A stretch of 55,697 nucleotides of DNA from Verrucomicrobiota bacterium (GCA_029556615.1 JAKQDD010000188.1:1-55697), one strand, 5' to 3'. Counted from the stretch's first letter, positions 47,582-55,697 are shown. Made by a program: numbers and translations. The notes: a model not told the origin generated them from the sequence alone.

Positions 47582-48307
47582 TCACGGGATCCAGCGGAGG
47601 GCCGGGTGGTTGGTCCGGGCGCGTCCGGTTACGGGATCCCAGGAGGCGGCCTGCTGGAATCGAGCGACATGGCCGTCGAGGAACAGGAACTGGGCGCCGC
47701 GGGCGTGGAGGTTGGTGTGGACATAGGACCAGTCGCCGACGGCCGGCAGGTTCTTGGAGTCGAACAACCAGACCAGGGACGCGGGCTCCTGGAGCGGGGT
47801 GAGACGGACCGGGCGATCATTCTCCCCGGTGCCGTTGACGTGCTCATTGAGGCAGTAGTGGAAGAGGTTTCGGCCGTTGCTGCGTCGGGTGTTTGATGGG
47901 CAGAGCCAGATGCTGGGGCCGGGGTTGACCGCGGGGTTCGTGCGCCACGGCATCGTGTGGTAGGCCGCAAGGCCGAGCTGCCGGGGCAGCGCGATGTACC
48001 ATCCCTGGTTTGTCGAGGATGGACCGGGATTCGGGGTGCCGTCCGGGGGCAGAAAATCATCGTGATCGAGCGTGTACAAGTGGGTGGCCAAGCCCCACTG
48101 GCGCAGGTGATTGGAGCAGACTGCACCCTGGACACGGTTCCTGGCCCTGGCCAGCGCAGGGGCGGCGAGGGCGGCGAGGATGGCGAGCAGGGTGATGCCG
48201 AGGAGCAATTCGACCAACGTGAGGGCCGCGCGCGGGTGATGAGTGCGGGCCGGTTTCACGGCATGGCACGATGACGACGGGCGGACACCGGCTGGGGCGT
48301 GGAACAT
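47582..48307 (-). CDS. Type II secretion/type IV pilin-like pseudopilin
   Basis: 241 residues from ATG 48307. After a basic leader of about 27 residues comes the prepilin helix ALTLVELLLGITLLAILAAL; the usual Gly at -1 is replaced by Ala and the conserved Glu at +5 is present. The globular part has RARNRVQGAVCSNHLRQWGL, SIWLCPSNTRRS and a late FLDGHVARFQQA, the pattern of the prepilin-cleavage/H-X9-DG proteins that are very numerous in Verrucomicrobia and Planctomycetes. Probably a secreted or surface pseudopilin. It is divergent from the polyprenyl synthase gene. Confidence 0.88.
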   Translation of the reverse strand: MFHAPAGVRPSSSCHAVKPARTHHPRAALTLVELLLGITLLAILAALAAPALARARNRVQGAVCSNHLRQWGLATHLYTLDHDDFLPPDGTPNPGPSSTNQGWYIALPRQLGLAAYHTMPWRTNPAVNPGPSIWLCPSNTRRSNGRNLFHYCLNEHVNGTGENDRPVRLTPLQEPASLVWLFDSKNLPAVGDWSYVHTNLHARGAQFLFLDGHVARFQQAASWDPVTGRARTNHPALRWIP

Positions 48308-48383
48308 GCGAACAACCTCCTTCCTGACGGCGAGGACTATAGCGCATCCGCGCACCAGGGACAAGTCGGTGGGCCATAAGCGT

Positions 48384-48412
48384 TTGACTTGTTCCCCCGC
48401 GAAACTTAGATT
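48384..48412 (+). promoter_or_regulatory. Sigma-70-like promoter placing the start site at the ATG
   Basis: TTGACT (48384-48389), a 17-nt spacer and TAGATT (48407-48412). Transcription would begin near 48419-48421, at the ATG of the polyprenyl synthase gene, implying a leaderless mRNA. Confidence 0.5.
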
Positions 48413-48420
48413 CTGCTCAC

Positions 48421-49485
48421 ATGCTGGTCGCAGGAAGCAAAGCGGCGGGCGTCTGCCCCGTCGTCGTCTCCTCCCGTGAGAGGTCGGCCGCCTGGGAACC
48501 CATTGTGGCCCCGGTCGAGCCGTTTCTCGAGACGGTGAATCTTCGTTTGGCGGAGCAGGTGGACGCGTTTGAACCGGAGATAGCCGGGATTGTAAGGGAT
48601 GCCCTGACGCACCAGGGGAAGCAACTGCGGCCGGCACTGGTGGCGCTCAGCGCCGAGGCCACCGGCGGGTTGAACGACTCGCTGGTCACCGTCGCCACGA
48701 TCATCGAGATCGTCCACGTGGCGACGCTCATTCATGACGACGTCATGGACGAGGCTCGGATCCGGCGTCGGCGCCTGACGCTGGCGGCCCAGATGGGCAA
48801 CGCGCTGGCGGTATTGGCCGGCGACTGCCTTTTTGCGCACGCGCTGCAGTTGGCGGCGGGGTTTCCGACCCCGGATGTGTGCCGGGCCGTGGCGGCGGCA
48901 ACGCGCACGGTCTGCAGCGGCGAGACGCTGCAGACGCTCCAGGAGGGTCAGATCAGCCTCAGCCGCGAGGAATACTTCCGGATCCTCCGCATGAAAACGG
49001 CGGAGTTATTTGCGCTTTCGTGCGAATTGGGGGCGCAACTGAGCGGCGCGGGGGAGTTCGAGCAACGGGCGTTGCGAGAGTACGGCCTGGCTTTGGGGAC
49101 GGCCTACCAGGTGTACGACGACTGTCTGGACCTGTTCGGCGAGGAGCGTGCGGTGGGGAAATCTCTGGGGACAGACCTTGCGGTGGGCAAGGTGACGCTG
49201 CCCGTGATTGTGGCTTTGGAACGGGCCACGGCGGCGGAGAGCGCGGAGGCCCGGGAATGGCTTGGGTCCTGGCAGCCGCGGCATCTGCCGAAGTTGCTCG
49301 AGTTCCTTGACCGACACGGGGCTTTTGCGGAGGCGGCGGGCGTGTTGCAGTCGCTTTGCCGATCGGCGCGGCGGGCGCTCACGGGGCTGCCGGCGGGGCC
49401 GGGCGTGGCATCGCTCAAAGCGGTGACTGAGTATCTGATTCAGCAGGCGGCGGCGCTCGATGGGCGGCGCCCCCCGGCTCATTGA
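48421..49485 (+). CDS. Polyprenyl diphosphate synthase
   Basis: 354 residues. Two Asp-rich motifs: first ATLIHDDVMDEARIRRRR (DDxxD), second YQVYDDCLDLFGEERAVGKS (DDxxD) followed by GTDLAVGKVTLPVIVAL. QGKQLRPALVALSAEA is typical of the medium/long-chain all-trans type (octaprenyl/heptaprenyl, quinone side chains). The residues just before the first motif (EIVHVATLIHDD) are small, in keeping with longer products. It uses IPP and allylic diphosphate, downstream of IspH encoded at 15.2 kb. The start is at ATG 48421, with a promoter directly before it. Confidence 0.92.
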   Translation: MLVAGSKAAGVCPVVVSSRERSAAWEPIVAPVEPFLETVNLRLAEQVDAFEPEIAGIVRDALTHQGKQLRPALVALSAEATGGLNDSLVTVATIIEIVHVATLIHDDVMDEARIRRRRLTLAAQMGNALAVLAGDCLFAHALQLAAGFPTPDVCRAVAAATRTVCSGETLQTLQEGQISLSREEYFRILRMKTAELFALSCELGAQLSGAGEFEQRALREYGLALGTAYQVYDDCLDLFGEERAVGKSLGTDLAVGKVTLPVIVALERATAAESAEAREWLGSWQPRHLPKLLEFLDRHGAFAEAAGVLQSLCRSARRALTGLPAGPGVASLKAVTEYLIQQAAALDGRRPPAH

Positions 49486-49509
49486 CGTCGCCGAGAACCC
49501 CGGCTCCCC

Positions 49510-50136
49510 ATGCCTGCCCTCGCGCCACCCTCGGCAGAGATCCCGCCGGCGGCTCCGCCGGTTGACGACGGCGAGTTGGTCCGGCGAGCGCAGGCGGGCG
49601 ATTCCGAGGCGTTCGACGCCTTGGTGCGGCGCCATCAGGAGCGCCTGTATGCGACCATTTACCACATGACGTCCAATCATGAGGATGCCGATGATTTGAC
49701 GCAGGAGAGTTTTATCAAGGCGTTTCGGGCGCTGAAGTCATTCAAGGGGGACTCGAGTTTTTTCACTTGGCTTTATCGGATTGCGGTGAACAAGACCATC
49801 AACTTCCTGAAGCAGCGGAAGAGTCGGAACCCGGCCGGTCACCTCAGCTTGAACGACTTGGATTTCAACGTGGAGCACGATCCCGACCTGGTGTCGCTGA
49901 TCTCGGAGCGGACGCCCCGGCGCGAGGTCAATCTGGCGGAGCTGCAGGAGAAATTGAACACGGCCATGCAGAAGCTGTCGGAACCCCACAGACTGGTGGT
50001 AACCTTGCATGACATACAGGGGTTGCCCCACGAGGAGATTGCAGCGATCATGGGCTGCAACGTGGGCACGGTGCGGTCGAGGTTGTTCTACGCGCGCCAG
50101 CAGTTGCAGGCCTACCTGTCTGACTACTTGAAGTGA
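49510..50136 (+). CDS. RNA polymerase ECF sigma factor (RpoE/SigW-like)
   Basis: 208 residues. Region 2: AFDALVRRHQERLYATIYHM, EDADDLTQESFIKAFRAL and FFTWLYRIAVNKTINFLKQR. A linker follows, then region 4: MQKLSEPHRLVVTLHDIQGL, PHEEIAAIMGCNVGTVRSRL and FYARQQLQAYL. It is a stand-alone ECF sigma factor with an extra insert between regions 2 and 4 (NDLDFNVEHDPDLVSLISER). The next gene, 1 nt downstream, is a small membrane protein that probably holds it at the membrane. Confidence 0.93.
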   Translation: MPALAPPSAEIPPAAPPVDDGELVRRAQAGDSEAFDALVRRHQERLYATIYHMTSNHEDADDLTQESFIKAFRALKSFKGDSSFFTWLYRIAVNKTINFLKQRKSRNPAGHLSLNDLDFNVEHDPDLVSLISERTPRREVNLAELQEKLNTAMQKLSEPHRLVVTLHDIQGLPHEEIAAIMGCNVGTVRSRLFYARQQLQAYLSDYLK

Positions 50137-50137
50137 C

Positions 50138-50620
50138 ATGGACCCGGGGGATTCTCAATGCCGGTCGTTGCAGCGGTTGCTGGCGCTCAAGCGCCATGAG
50201 CGGCCGCCGCCTGGTTATTTCGACCGATTGCCAGGCAGGATTCAGTGCCGGTTGATCGAGCAGCCGGAACCGGACGCCCTGGGTTGGCTGGGCGGCTTGC
50301 TGGCCGGATTTCAGCTTCGGCCCGCGGCCTTGGGACTCTTTGCGGTGCTGGTGAGCTGCACGTACCTTCTCGGGTTCAGCGCGTCGCGGGATCTCGTCCG
50401 GCAGTCCTGGCAGGCCCAGGCCATGCGGGAGCATCTGCCCGGGCCGCATGAATTGGCCGGGTGGCAGTCTTATGCGGTCCGTCGGGCGCCCCGGAACCAA
50501 CCGATGCCCAGCACGGCGCCGGTGTTCAGCGCCGGGTATCCGGATCCGTTTCGGGCCTTTGCCCCTGGCCGACTCGGGGGTGCGATCGCGCCGGCGAGCT
50601 ACCAACCCTCGATCCGCTAG
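50138..50620 (+). CDS. Probable membrane anti-sigma partner of the ECF sigma factor
   Basis: 160 residues. The N-terminal about 60 residues are cytoplasmic and Leu/Arg rich (SLQRLLALKRHERPPPGYFD), one helix follows (LGLFAVLVSCTYLLGFSA), then an exported part rich in Pro/Ala. No classic ZAS zinc motif is visible, so the anti-sigma role is inferred from topology and from the 1-nt spacing to the sigma gene. The TAG stop is the first three bases of the family-1 repeat at 50618. Confidence 0.65.
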   Translation: MDPGDSQCRSLQRLLALKRHERPPPGYFDRLPGRIQCRLIEQPEPDALGWLGGLLAGFQLRPAALGLFAVLVSCTYLLGFSASRDLVRQSWQAQAMREHLPGPHELAGWQSYAVRRAPRNQPMPSTAPVFSAGYPDPFRAFAPGRLGGAIAPASYQPSIR

Positions 50621-50796
50621 CGAGGAGCCGCCTCAGACCTAACGAAGTCCGCGATCTCATCAAGCCTTCCTGCCTTTTCGGATCCCCTCTTCCGCGCCTC
50701 GCTAATGTAGAGTCCTCGGAGGCGGGGGGAGCGGGTTGGGAACGGCAGGGACCAAGCTTGACCTGTTTGCCACATATTCCACAAGTCGAGGACTCT
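50618..50796 (+). repeat. Family-1 composite repeat, copy 5, between two convergent stop codons
   Basis: Module A is 50618-50704 (TAGCGAGGAG to CGCGCCTCGCTA) and module B is 50709-50796 (AGAGTCCTCG to CGAGGACTCT). The left terminus supplies the stop of the anti-sigma-like gene (50618-50620). The right terminus plus one base supplies the TAG of the amidase on the minus strand (50797-50795). The element exactly fills the space between the two genes. Confidence 0.9.
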
Positions 50797-51925
50797 AGGG
50801 AGGGCTGCCCAGCGCTTCCTCGAGCGCTTCCGCCAGTTTCTGCCGGTATTCCCCCGAAGCGATCAAGCCTGCGTCATGGCGGTCCGAGAGGTAACCGCCC
50901 TCGATGAGCACGGCGGGGCGTTGTTGCGTGCGGAGGACGCCCATGAAACGGGCGCGGCGGACTCCTCGATCAGGGCTTCCCGTCCGCCGCACGAGGGCTT
51001 TGTGGACCCGCATCGCAAGCCGGAGGTTCAGATCATCGAACGCATGATTGGGGCAAGATTCCGACGTGTCGTCGGCGAATCCGCGGGTAATGCTCGACGG
51101 CAAGCCGTTGGGGGTGAGGCAGTAGGTTTCGATGCCGGATCGGTTGCCGGGATTACTCGAGTCGTTGAAGTGAAGGCTCAAGAAGAGACCGGCCCCGTGG
51201 CGATCGGCGGTGGCCACGCGCTGGGCGAGTGTGCAGTCCGTGTCGTTGGTGCGGGTGAGGTGAACCTCCCAGCCCTTGGCTTCGAGCAGGCGTTTGGCGC
51301 GCAGGGCCCAATCCAGCGTCAGGTTCTTCTCCTTGAGGCCCGCGGCTTCCGAAACCGCCCCTGGATTGGCCCCGCCGTGCCCCGGATCGAGGACGATCAC
51401 CCGGTTGGTCCCCGCCAGAGGTTGGCCGTCGTCGGTCAGGAGCGGCCATACCGTCCGGTTGGCGTCCTCCGCGTGGATGCAGGGAACACCGCCAACCCGG
51501 CGGATCGGGAAGCCGAGCCAGAATTCGGCTTGCCGCCAGCGGGCCTGCTGTCGGCCCAGGGGCAGTGCCAATTCGCTCTCGAGGTGCGGCAGGAGGAACA
51601 CGGTGTTGGTTCCATCGCCGGAGGTGACCGGCATGCCGAGCCCCACTTCGGCCGCCCAGACCTCGACGGGGATCCAACCCTGACCGGCGGTCTTGAGCAC
51701 CGTGGGCACGGGGACTGGAGGGGGGATGTCGGGGGGCGGCAGGCTTGGAGGCGGCGGGGGTGGGGCGACAGGAGGGGTGGGTTCCCCCGCAGGAATGGGA
51801 CGGAGCGGAGTGATGGGCGGTTGGCGATGGCGGCAACCGGTGCCCCACAGCATGGCCAGAAGCAGGCCTAACGCCAGAAGGTGGCTGGCCGGGACGAATC
51901 GCTCCGTTGACGCGTGCGGTTTCAC
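50795..51925 (-). CDS. N-acetylmuramoyl-L-alanine amidase, lipoprotein
   Basis: 376 residues. A signal (LLALGLLLAMLWGTGCRHRQ, weak lipobox), a Pro-rich linker (about residues 35-75), a middle domain, then Amidase_3: NRVIVLDPGHGGANPGAVSE (zinc His), LKEKNLTLDWALRAKRLLEA (zinc Glu), LFLSLHFNDSSNPGNRSGIE (zinc His) and PAVLIEGGYLSDRHDAGLIA (catalytic Glu). It cleaves the amide between MurNAc and L-Ala in peptidoglycan, probably in septum splitting or recycling. It overlaps the upstream ABC ATPase gene by 4 bp. Confidence 0.94.
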   Translation of the reverse strand: MKPHASTERFVPASHLLALGLLLAMLWGTGCRHRQPPITPLRPIPAGEPTPPVAPPPPPPSLPPPDIPPPVPVPTVLKTAGQGWIPVEVWAAEVGLGMPVTSGDGTNTVFLLPHLESELALPLGRQQARWRQAEFWLGFPIRRVGGVPCIHAEDANRTVWPLLTDDGQPLAGTNRVIVLDPGHGGANPGAVSEAAGLKEKNLTLDWALRAKRLLEAKGWEVHLTRTNDTDCTLAQRVATADRHGAGLFLSLHFNDSSNPGNRSGIETYCLTPNGLPSSITRGFADDTSESCPNHAFDDLNLRLAMRVHKALVRRTGSPDRGVRRARFMGVLRTQQRPAVLIEGGYLSDRHDAGLIASGEYRQKLAEALEEALGSPP

Positions 51926-53094
51926 TGGGGGAATCCCGGTTGGGGGCCGGCGGGTGTGCGCTGGCGGAGGGCTTCTCCAGTCGCAGCCGAGAAGAACAGG
52001 GCGTGCTCGAGATCAAGCCGGACTGGGTACTCCCGGGTTTCGGCGGGCTGTGAGGCGCCTGTCCATCGGGCCACCAAGGGACCGAGGGGCGAGACAAGAT
52101 GAACCAGCGTCTCCGGGCCGAGTGGCTCGAGGAACTCGACTCGCGCCTTCAGGGTCCAGGGTTCGCTGATCGACCCGGAGGAGGGTGCTCTCGAGATGTG
52201 CTCGGGGCGGAGGCCGAGAACGACCGCCATTCCTGTCTCCGGTTCGTTGCTGAAAGAGATCTGTGGGGGAAGGGGAAGGTCGACCGCCGGAATTCCGGCA
52301 GCCGTTCGGGCGGTGAAACGCCAACCGGTGTCCGCACGGCGAAGCGTCCCCGGCACCTGGTTCAGGGGGGGGGAGCCGATGAAACCGGCGACAAACAGGT
52401 TGGCTGGTGAGAAGTAGATGCGCAGGGGTTCGGCATCCTGCTGGACCCGTCCGTGGCGGAGGACGACGATCCGCTGACCGAGTGTCATGGCTTCGACCTG
52501 GTCATGCGTCACGTAGATCATGGTGGGTCGAAGGCGCGCCTGGAGGCGCTTGATTTCACGGCGGAGGTCGCTGCGCATCGAGGCATCGAGGTTGGCGAGC
52601 GGCTCATCGAGCAGGAGCACGCCGGGGTTTCGGACCAGGGCGCGACCCAAGGCCACCCGCTGGCGCTCGCCGCCGGACAGCGTGCTCGGTAGGCGGTGCA
52701 GTAGACTCCCCAACTCCAGAGTCTCGGCGGCGTCCGTGATCTTCTGTTGGATCTCCACGCGGGGGCGCTTCAACAGACGGAGCCCGAACGCCAGATTCTC
52801 GAACACCGTCAGGTGGGGATACAACGCATGATGCTGAAAAACCATCGCTACGTCGCGCCCCTCCGGCTCGACCGAATTGACGACGCGATCCCCGATGCGA
52901 AGGATGCCCTCCGTAGGCTGATCGAGGCCGGCAATGAGGCGGAGCAGCGTCGATTTCCCGGCCCCGGAAGGTCCCACCAGCACCACCAACTCACCGTCCG
53001 CCACGTCTAGCGTCACATCCGACACCGCTGCAACCGAACTGTCTCCGACGCCGGGGAAACGCCGGGTGACGTGCTCAAGGACGAGACGTGCCAT
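51922..53094 (-). CDS. MalK/UgpC-type ABC transporter ATP-binding protein
   Basis: 390 residues. Walker A GPSGAGKSTLLRLIAGLDQP, Q-loop VAMVFQHHALYPHLTVFENL, signature LSGGERQRVALGRALV, Walker B VLLLDEPLANLDASMR, H-loop YVTHDQVEAMTLGQRI, and a C-terminal TOBE-like domain (about residues 285-375, VVLGLRPEHISRAP). This is the sugar-importer (CUT1) ATPase type. No permease or binding protein is adjacent, so it may serve several importers. The four-base overlap with the amidase suggests supply of wall-derived sugars, which is speculation. Confidence 0.93.
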   Translation of the reverse strand: MARLVLEHVTRRFPGVGDSSVAAVSDVTLDVADGELVVLVGPSGAGKSTLLRLIAGLDQPTEGILRIGDRVVNSVEPEGRDVAMVFQHHALYPHLTVFENLAFGLRLLKRPRVEIQQKITDAAETLELGSLLHRLPSTLSGGERQRVALGRALVRNPGVLLLDEPLANLDASMRSDLRREIKRLQARLRPTMIYVTHDQVEAMTLGQRIVVLRHGRVQQDAEPLRIYFSPANLFVAGFIGSPPLNQVPGTLRRADTGWRFTARTAAGIPAVDLPLPPQISFSNEPETGMAVVLGLRPEHISRAPSSGSISEPWTLKARVEFLEPLGPETLVHLVSPLGPLVARWTGASQPAETREYPVRLDLEHALFFSAATGEALRQRTPAGPQPGFPQ

Positions 53095-53965
53095 GCCTTG
53101 CCGAGTTTCGAGAAGCTGGCGGCAAGTGTCGAGTGGAGAGTGATCGCCTGAGATGGGGTGTGGACCCGTCCAGAGGTTGCGAGAAACGAGTCCTCAGGTC
53201 ATGAAGACCCAGCTGGCTCTCCCCACCCGGAGCCTTCTCCCTATTGCGCCTTCTCCTCTTGGCGGTTCGCACCTCTCTTCGCGGCTTCTGTCTGACCGCC
53301 CACGAAGAGGCCCCCACGACGGGGATTGCTGCAATATGGCGCTGGGGGGACAAGAGAAACTGAACTTCAGACCTTCAGACGGATAATCCTACGCCCACCT
53401 TTTCGCAAACCGCCACCGCAACCGACAGTCGTTGATCATCAACCACTTACGCCACTGACTTCCAGCGGGTTATCCCCGGTTTTGGCACGATTCTTGAATC
53501 GACGCCGTTCCGTGAAAAGGTTTGAAAAGCTCTGAAAAGCTCTGAAAAGGAACCAAACAATCGCCAAACATTTCGGCGCTGGAGAGGGCCGGATGAGGGC
53601 GGGTTCAAGGCCCGGCGGCGACGTGGCCGATGGCTTCCGTGCGAGGACGGTTCGAGTGCCGCCGCAACCGGAGCCGCGAAAAGGAGGGGGATGGCCGCGA
53701 AGAGGCTCAAGACGCGCAAGATCGAGACTCTCGCGATCGCCTTCTTGCGCCGTCTGCGCGTTTTGGCGGCCTTTTGTTTCTGGAGGCAAACCGTGTCCAA
53801 CTCTCCGCTCACGCTGTGCCGGCCAGCGATCGCCTCGGACTGCGGCACCGTCCCGCACGCACGATTGTCCCTTGACTTCGCCCGGCAGCGGAGCGAAGCA
53901 GTACGCAATATCAAAGCCCAAGGCACGCTGCGGCATCGGCCCGGTCGCGGCCGCCTCTCGTCGTC
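53095..53965. other. Gene-free stretch with repeats and a sigma-54-like site
   Basis: No gene is supported over about 870 bp. It holds a diverged family-1 fragment (ACGAGTCCTCAGGTCATGAA near 53186), a sigma-54-like TTGGCACGATTCTTGAA (53482-53498), four 10-bp repeats (53514-53553), and two inverted copies of a CGCGAAGAGG-type repeat (about 53255-53290 and 53680-53720). Open frames across 53593-53965 look like antisense and repeat artefacts. Confidence 0.5.
53514..53553 (+). repeat. 10-bp tandem repeat GAAAAGCTCT x4
   Basis: Four consecutive decamers: GAAAAGGTTT, GAAAAGCTCT, GAAAAGCTCT, GAAAAGGAAC. A-tracts recur once per helical turn, so the DNA should be bent or present binding sites on one face. 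It lies 16 bp after a sigma-54-like element and about 410 bp before the broken giant-protein gene. Confidence 0.75.
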
Positions 53966-55140
53966 ATGAGACCGTTTCTTCTCCCCGTCCTCCTGAGCAC
54001 GGTATTCCTGGGCGGGGTGTCCGCGTTCCCACAGCCCAATCCCACGCTCGCCTCGGATCCAGTGCTGGTCGAGGCGGGGCCGCATCATCGGCGCTGGAAC
54101 CAGGTGGTGCGGGTGGTGGGTCACTCTCGGGGGCGATCGAGGAGGAGGTGCGTTCCTACGTGGAAGTGGCCACGGGGCTCAACCGGCTGGATGCCGAGCG
54201 TGGCGGGTACGTGCCGGCGAAGGCGGAGTTCGAACGGACGGCCGAGGGCTACTTCATCGCGCGGCAGACGCAGCACCAGGTGATTCTGGGGCCGGACTTA
54301 AGGGTCGAGGGGTCAGTGGACCTGCTGACGCCCGATGGGCTGAGGCTGCGGTCGCGGCCGGTGGGGTTGGCGCTGGTGGATCCTGGGACGGGTAGGAGCG
54401 TGATGCTGGGGGAGGTGCGGGGGTGCGAAGCGGAATGGGTGGCGGCGAACGAGGTGCTCTACCGGGATGCGTTCGAGGGGCTATCACCCGGCGACATCGC
54501 CTACCGGCTGACCGAGCGGTCATTCGAACAGAACGTAATTCTGCGGGAACAGATACCGCCGGAGCTGGTGGTGGCGGCGGGGATGGATCCGTTGCGGGCG
54601 CGGGTGGTGGTGTTGAGCGAGTTCTACGAGGCGCCGGAGCCGGAGGTGGTTGCGAGATCGGGGGATTGGGATCTGCGGTTTGGGACGATGACGGTGGGGG
54701 AAGGGGTGGCGTTTGGGGTCGAGGGCGGGGGCAGCGGGGCACGGGTGCGGATCCGGAAGAGTTGGGAGAAGCTCGAGGGCCGGCAGTTTCTGATCGAGTC
54801 AGTCGAGTACGTGGCGCTGGGGCGGTTGCTCGAGGGGCTGCCGATGCCTGGGGAGGCGCGGATCGAGGGGGTGCGTGGGAAGGTGCAACGGACAGCGGCG
54901 GCGGGGAAAGGGACTCGGACGGCTGAGGGCTGGGAGTTGCCGGTGCTGGGGCCGGGGTCGAGCGGGGCGCAGGCGCAGACGGAGGCGCCGCGGTTCGAGG
55001 ATGGAGGCGTGCGGGTGTCGGGGGCAGGCGTCGAGGGTTGGGCACAGGCAAAGACCGGGGGAGCTGGCGTCCTGGCATCATCCGGATGCTGGCCTTCGGC
55101 GGAGGCGACAGGGCAGGCGAGCTCCTGCGCTGGGCGGTGA
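53966..55140 (+). pseudogene. N-terminal part of a giant secreted verrucomicrobial protein, frameshifted
   Basis: Starts at ATG 53966 with a signal peptide (MRPFLLPVLLSTVFLGGVSA). The frame is lost near 54118, where VVRVVG should continue as SLSGAIEEEVRSYVEVATGL in another frame (from 54121). The rest matches the N-terminal module of very large secreted RHS/YD-like proteins of this phylum: YVEVATGLNRLDAERGGYVP, QHQVILGPDLRVEGSVDLLT, DPGTGRSVMLGEVRGCEAEW, YRDAFEGLSPGDIAYRLTER, VLSEFYEAPEPEV and EGRQFLIESVEYVALGRLL. The homology fades after about 54900 and the frame closes at 55140 without the usual long body. Thus it is a frameshifted, truncated relic. Confidence 0.65.
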
Positions 55141-55661
55141 CCGAAGAAAGCTCGGGACGCAGCCTTGGCGACGAGAGCCGGAGCGTTCTATTGTATATCC
55201 CGGTGTTGTGCGGAGTCTTGGCGCAACGCAGCGATGAGGCGCTGGCGTTCTTGCGGGCGGGGGCGATGTCGGAGTATTGGAGCGGCCGCACTTTATGGCG
55301 GCACGTTGCGGGTCAGGAGCAATGGCGCGGCGCAGTTCAAGGAGCGTGCATCAAGGGACTGGCGCTGAGCGGCCGGGATGAGCAAGGAGGCATTTTGGAG
55401 TGGTACCCGGAACATCCGGAGGCCGTTGTGGTGGTCGGACCGGAGGGCGAGTCAACGGGCACTGTCGGCGGAGCGGTTGTTGAGGCTGCGTTCTGTGCCC
55501 GCCTTGTCCGGGAGATGGGAGTCGAGGCTGCGATGGACCAGGTCGTTCAATACCCGCGAGAGCGGTTTATTCCGAGCTTCATCCAGTGGCGTGACACTCC
55601 CGAGGGAGAAGCGTGGCACAGCTGGTTTGATCTGGCTGAAGCGGCAGCTCAAGGACCTTGA
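55038..55661 (+). pseudogene. Unrecognised helical protein, 5'-truncated and joined to the giant-protein relic
   Basis: A third frame carries about 200 residues of sensible-looking protein (MLAFGGGDRAGELLRWAVTE, VLLYIPVLCGVLAQRSDEAL, YWSGRTLWRHVAGQEQWRGA, HPEAVVVVGPEGESTGTVGG, WHSWFDLAEAAAQGP). It is alpha-helical and HEAT-like in feel, but I do not recognise the family. It begins inside the previous frame without a start region of its own, so it is probably the 3' portion of another gene joined by recombination near 55040-55080. Whether it is translated is unclear. Confidence 0.4.
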
Positions 55662-55697
55662 GTGACCTTCTTGGCCAATGCCTCGGCGACGACCCGC
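55649..55697 (-). CDS. Possible C-terminal end of a minus-strand gene entering from the right
   Basis: The minus strand reads RVVAEALAKKVTQGP and then a TGA at 55651-55649. Only about 15 residues are inside the window, so this is weak. The stop region overlaps the plus-strand stop in a small palindrome (CTCAAGG..CCTTGAG). Confidence 0.2.
   Translation of the reverse strand, partial: RVVAEALAKKVTQGP

Noticed and set aside
53593..53965. The 5' part of the long frame ending at 55140 as real coding sequence.
   Set aside because: The signal peptide of the giant-protein relic starts at 53966 in another frame, and the earlier residues resemble repeat translation.

Overview
The window is high-GC bacterial DNA that reads as a member of the Verrucomicrobiota (PVC group). 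The supporting signs are GloVer tandem repeats, PEP-CTERM sorting tails, a WD40 protein with the C-terminal sandwich domain common in verrucomicrobial kinase/WD40 proteins, an OmcB-like DUF11-repeat envelope protein, a giant-protein N-terminal domain typical of the phylum, and a split division/cell-wall cluster. No taxonomic search was possible. I saw no tRNA, rRNA, tmRNA or CRISPR array.

Layout. 1-6.9 kb is accessory and decayed: an IS66 transposase tail that truncates a small membrane-protein gene, two phage-tail remnants broken by repeats, a FitAB/VapBC-type toxin-antitoxin pair, and a WD40 gene flanked by two relics that resemble REP-associated tyrosine transposases (RAYT). 6.9-9.7 kb is feoB-feoA. 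10-14.8 kb holds secreted proteins: a glycine-rich protein, a lipase-like hydrolase and a GloVer-repeat protein. 15.2-20.3 kb carries ispH, a membrane-protein/winged-helix regulator operon, a secreted-type protein-isoaspartate methyltransferase, a radical SAM protein and a PEP-CTERM trypsin-like protease. 20.6-28.4 kb has an ADP-forming acyl-CoA synthetase next to a CoA-transferase fused to a GNAT domain, a glycogen-binding-domain protein, tadA, a NUDIX hydrolase and a lipoprotein prolyl oligopeptidase. 28.7-32.5 kb has hsp20 behind a sigma-54-like promoter, the OmcB-like protein with a clear terminator, and an LptF/G permease.

32.6-41.7 kb is a long minus-strand block: thiD, two coiled-coil membrane proteins, an ABC exporter with its ATPase, a membrane-anchored hypothetical, a LysM lipoprotein, a ROK kinase and two tandem thymidylate-kinase paralogues. 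41.8-45.9 kb is a reduced division cluster (mraZ-ftsL-ftsI-ftsW). It is followed by a convergent AGE-family epimerase, a pseudopilin, a polyprenyl diphosphate synthase, an ECF sigma factor with a probable membrane anti-sigma partner, an amidase, a MalK-type ATPase, and a broken giant-protein gene at the right edge.

The most interesting signal is a set of interspersed palindromic repeat families. One (about 240 nt, three copies at 1.9, 9.2 and 38.1 kb) folds into three consecutive hairpins. The paired arms differ between copies but change together, so pairing is kept. Two copies sit between co-directional genes (feoA/feoB and the LysM gene/its downstream gene), overlap the upstream stop codon, and have complementary loops that could kiss. 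A second composite family (two inverted-repeat modules, about 178 bp) repeatedly sits on stop codons and has extended or truncated neighbouring reading frames. A third family (about 215-250 bp) occupies several intergenic gaps. With RAYT-like relics in the same window, these look like a REP/REPIN-like mobile population, and the three-hairpin element may also act on the mRNA.
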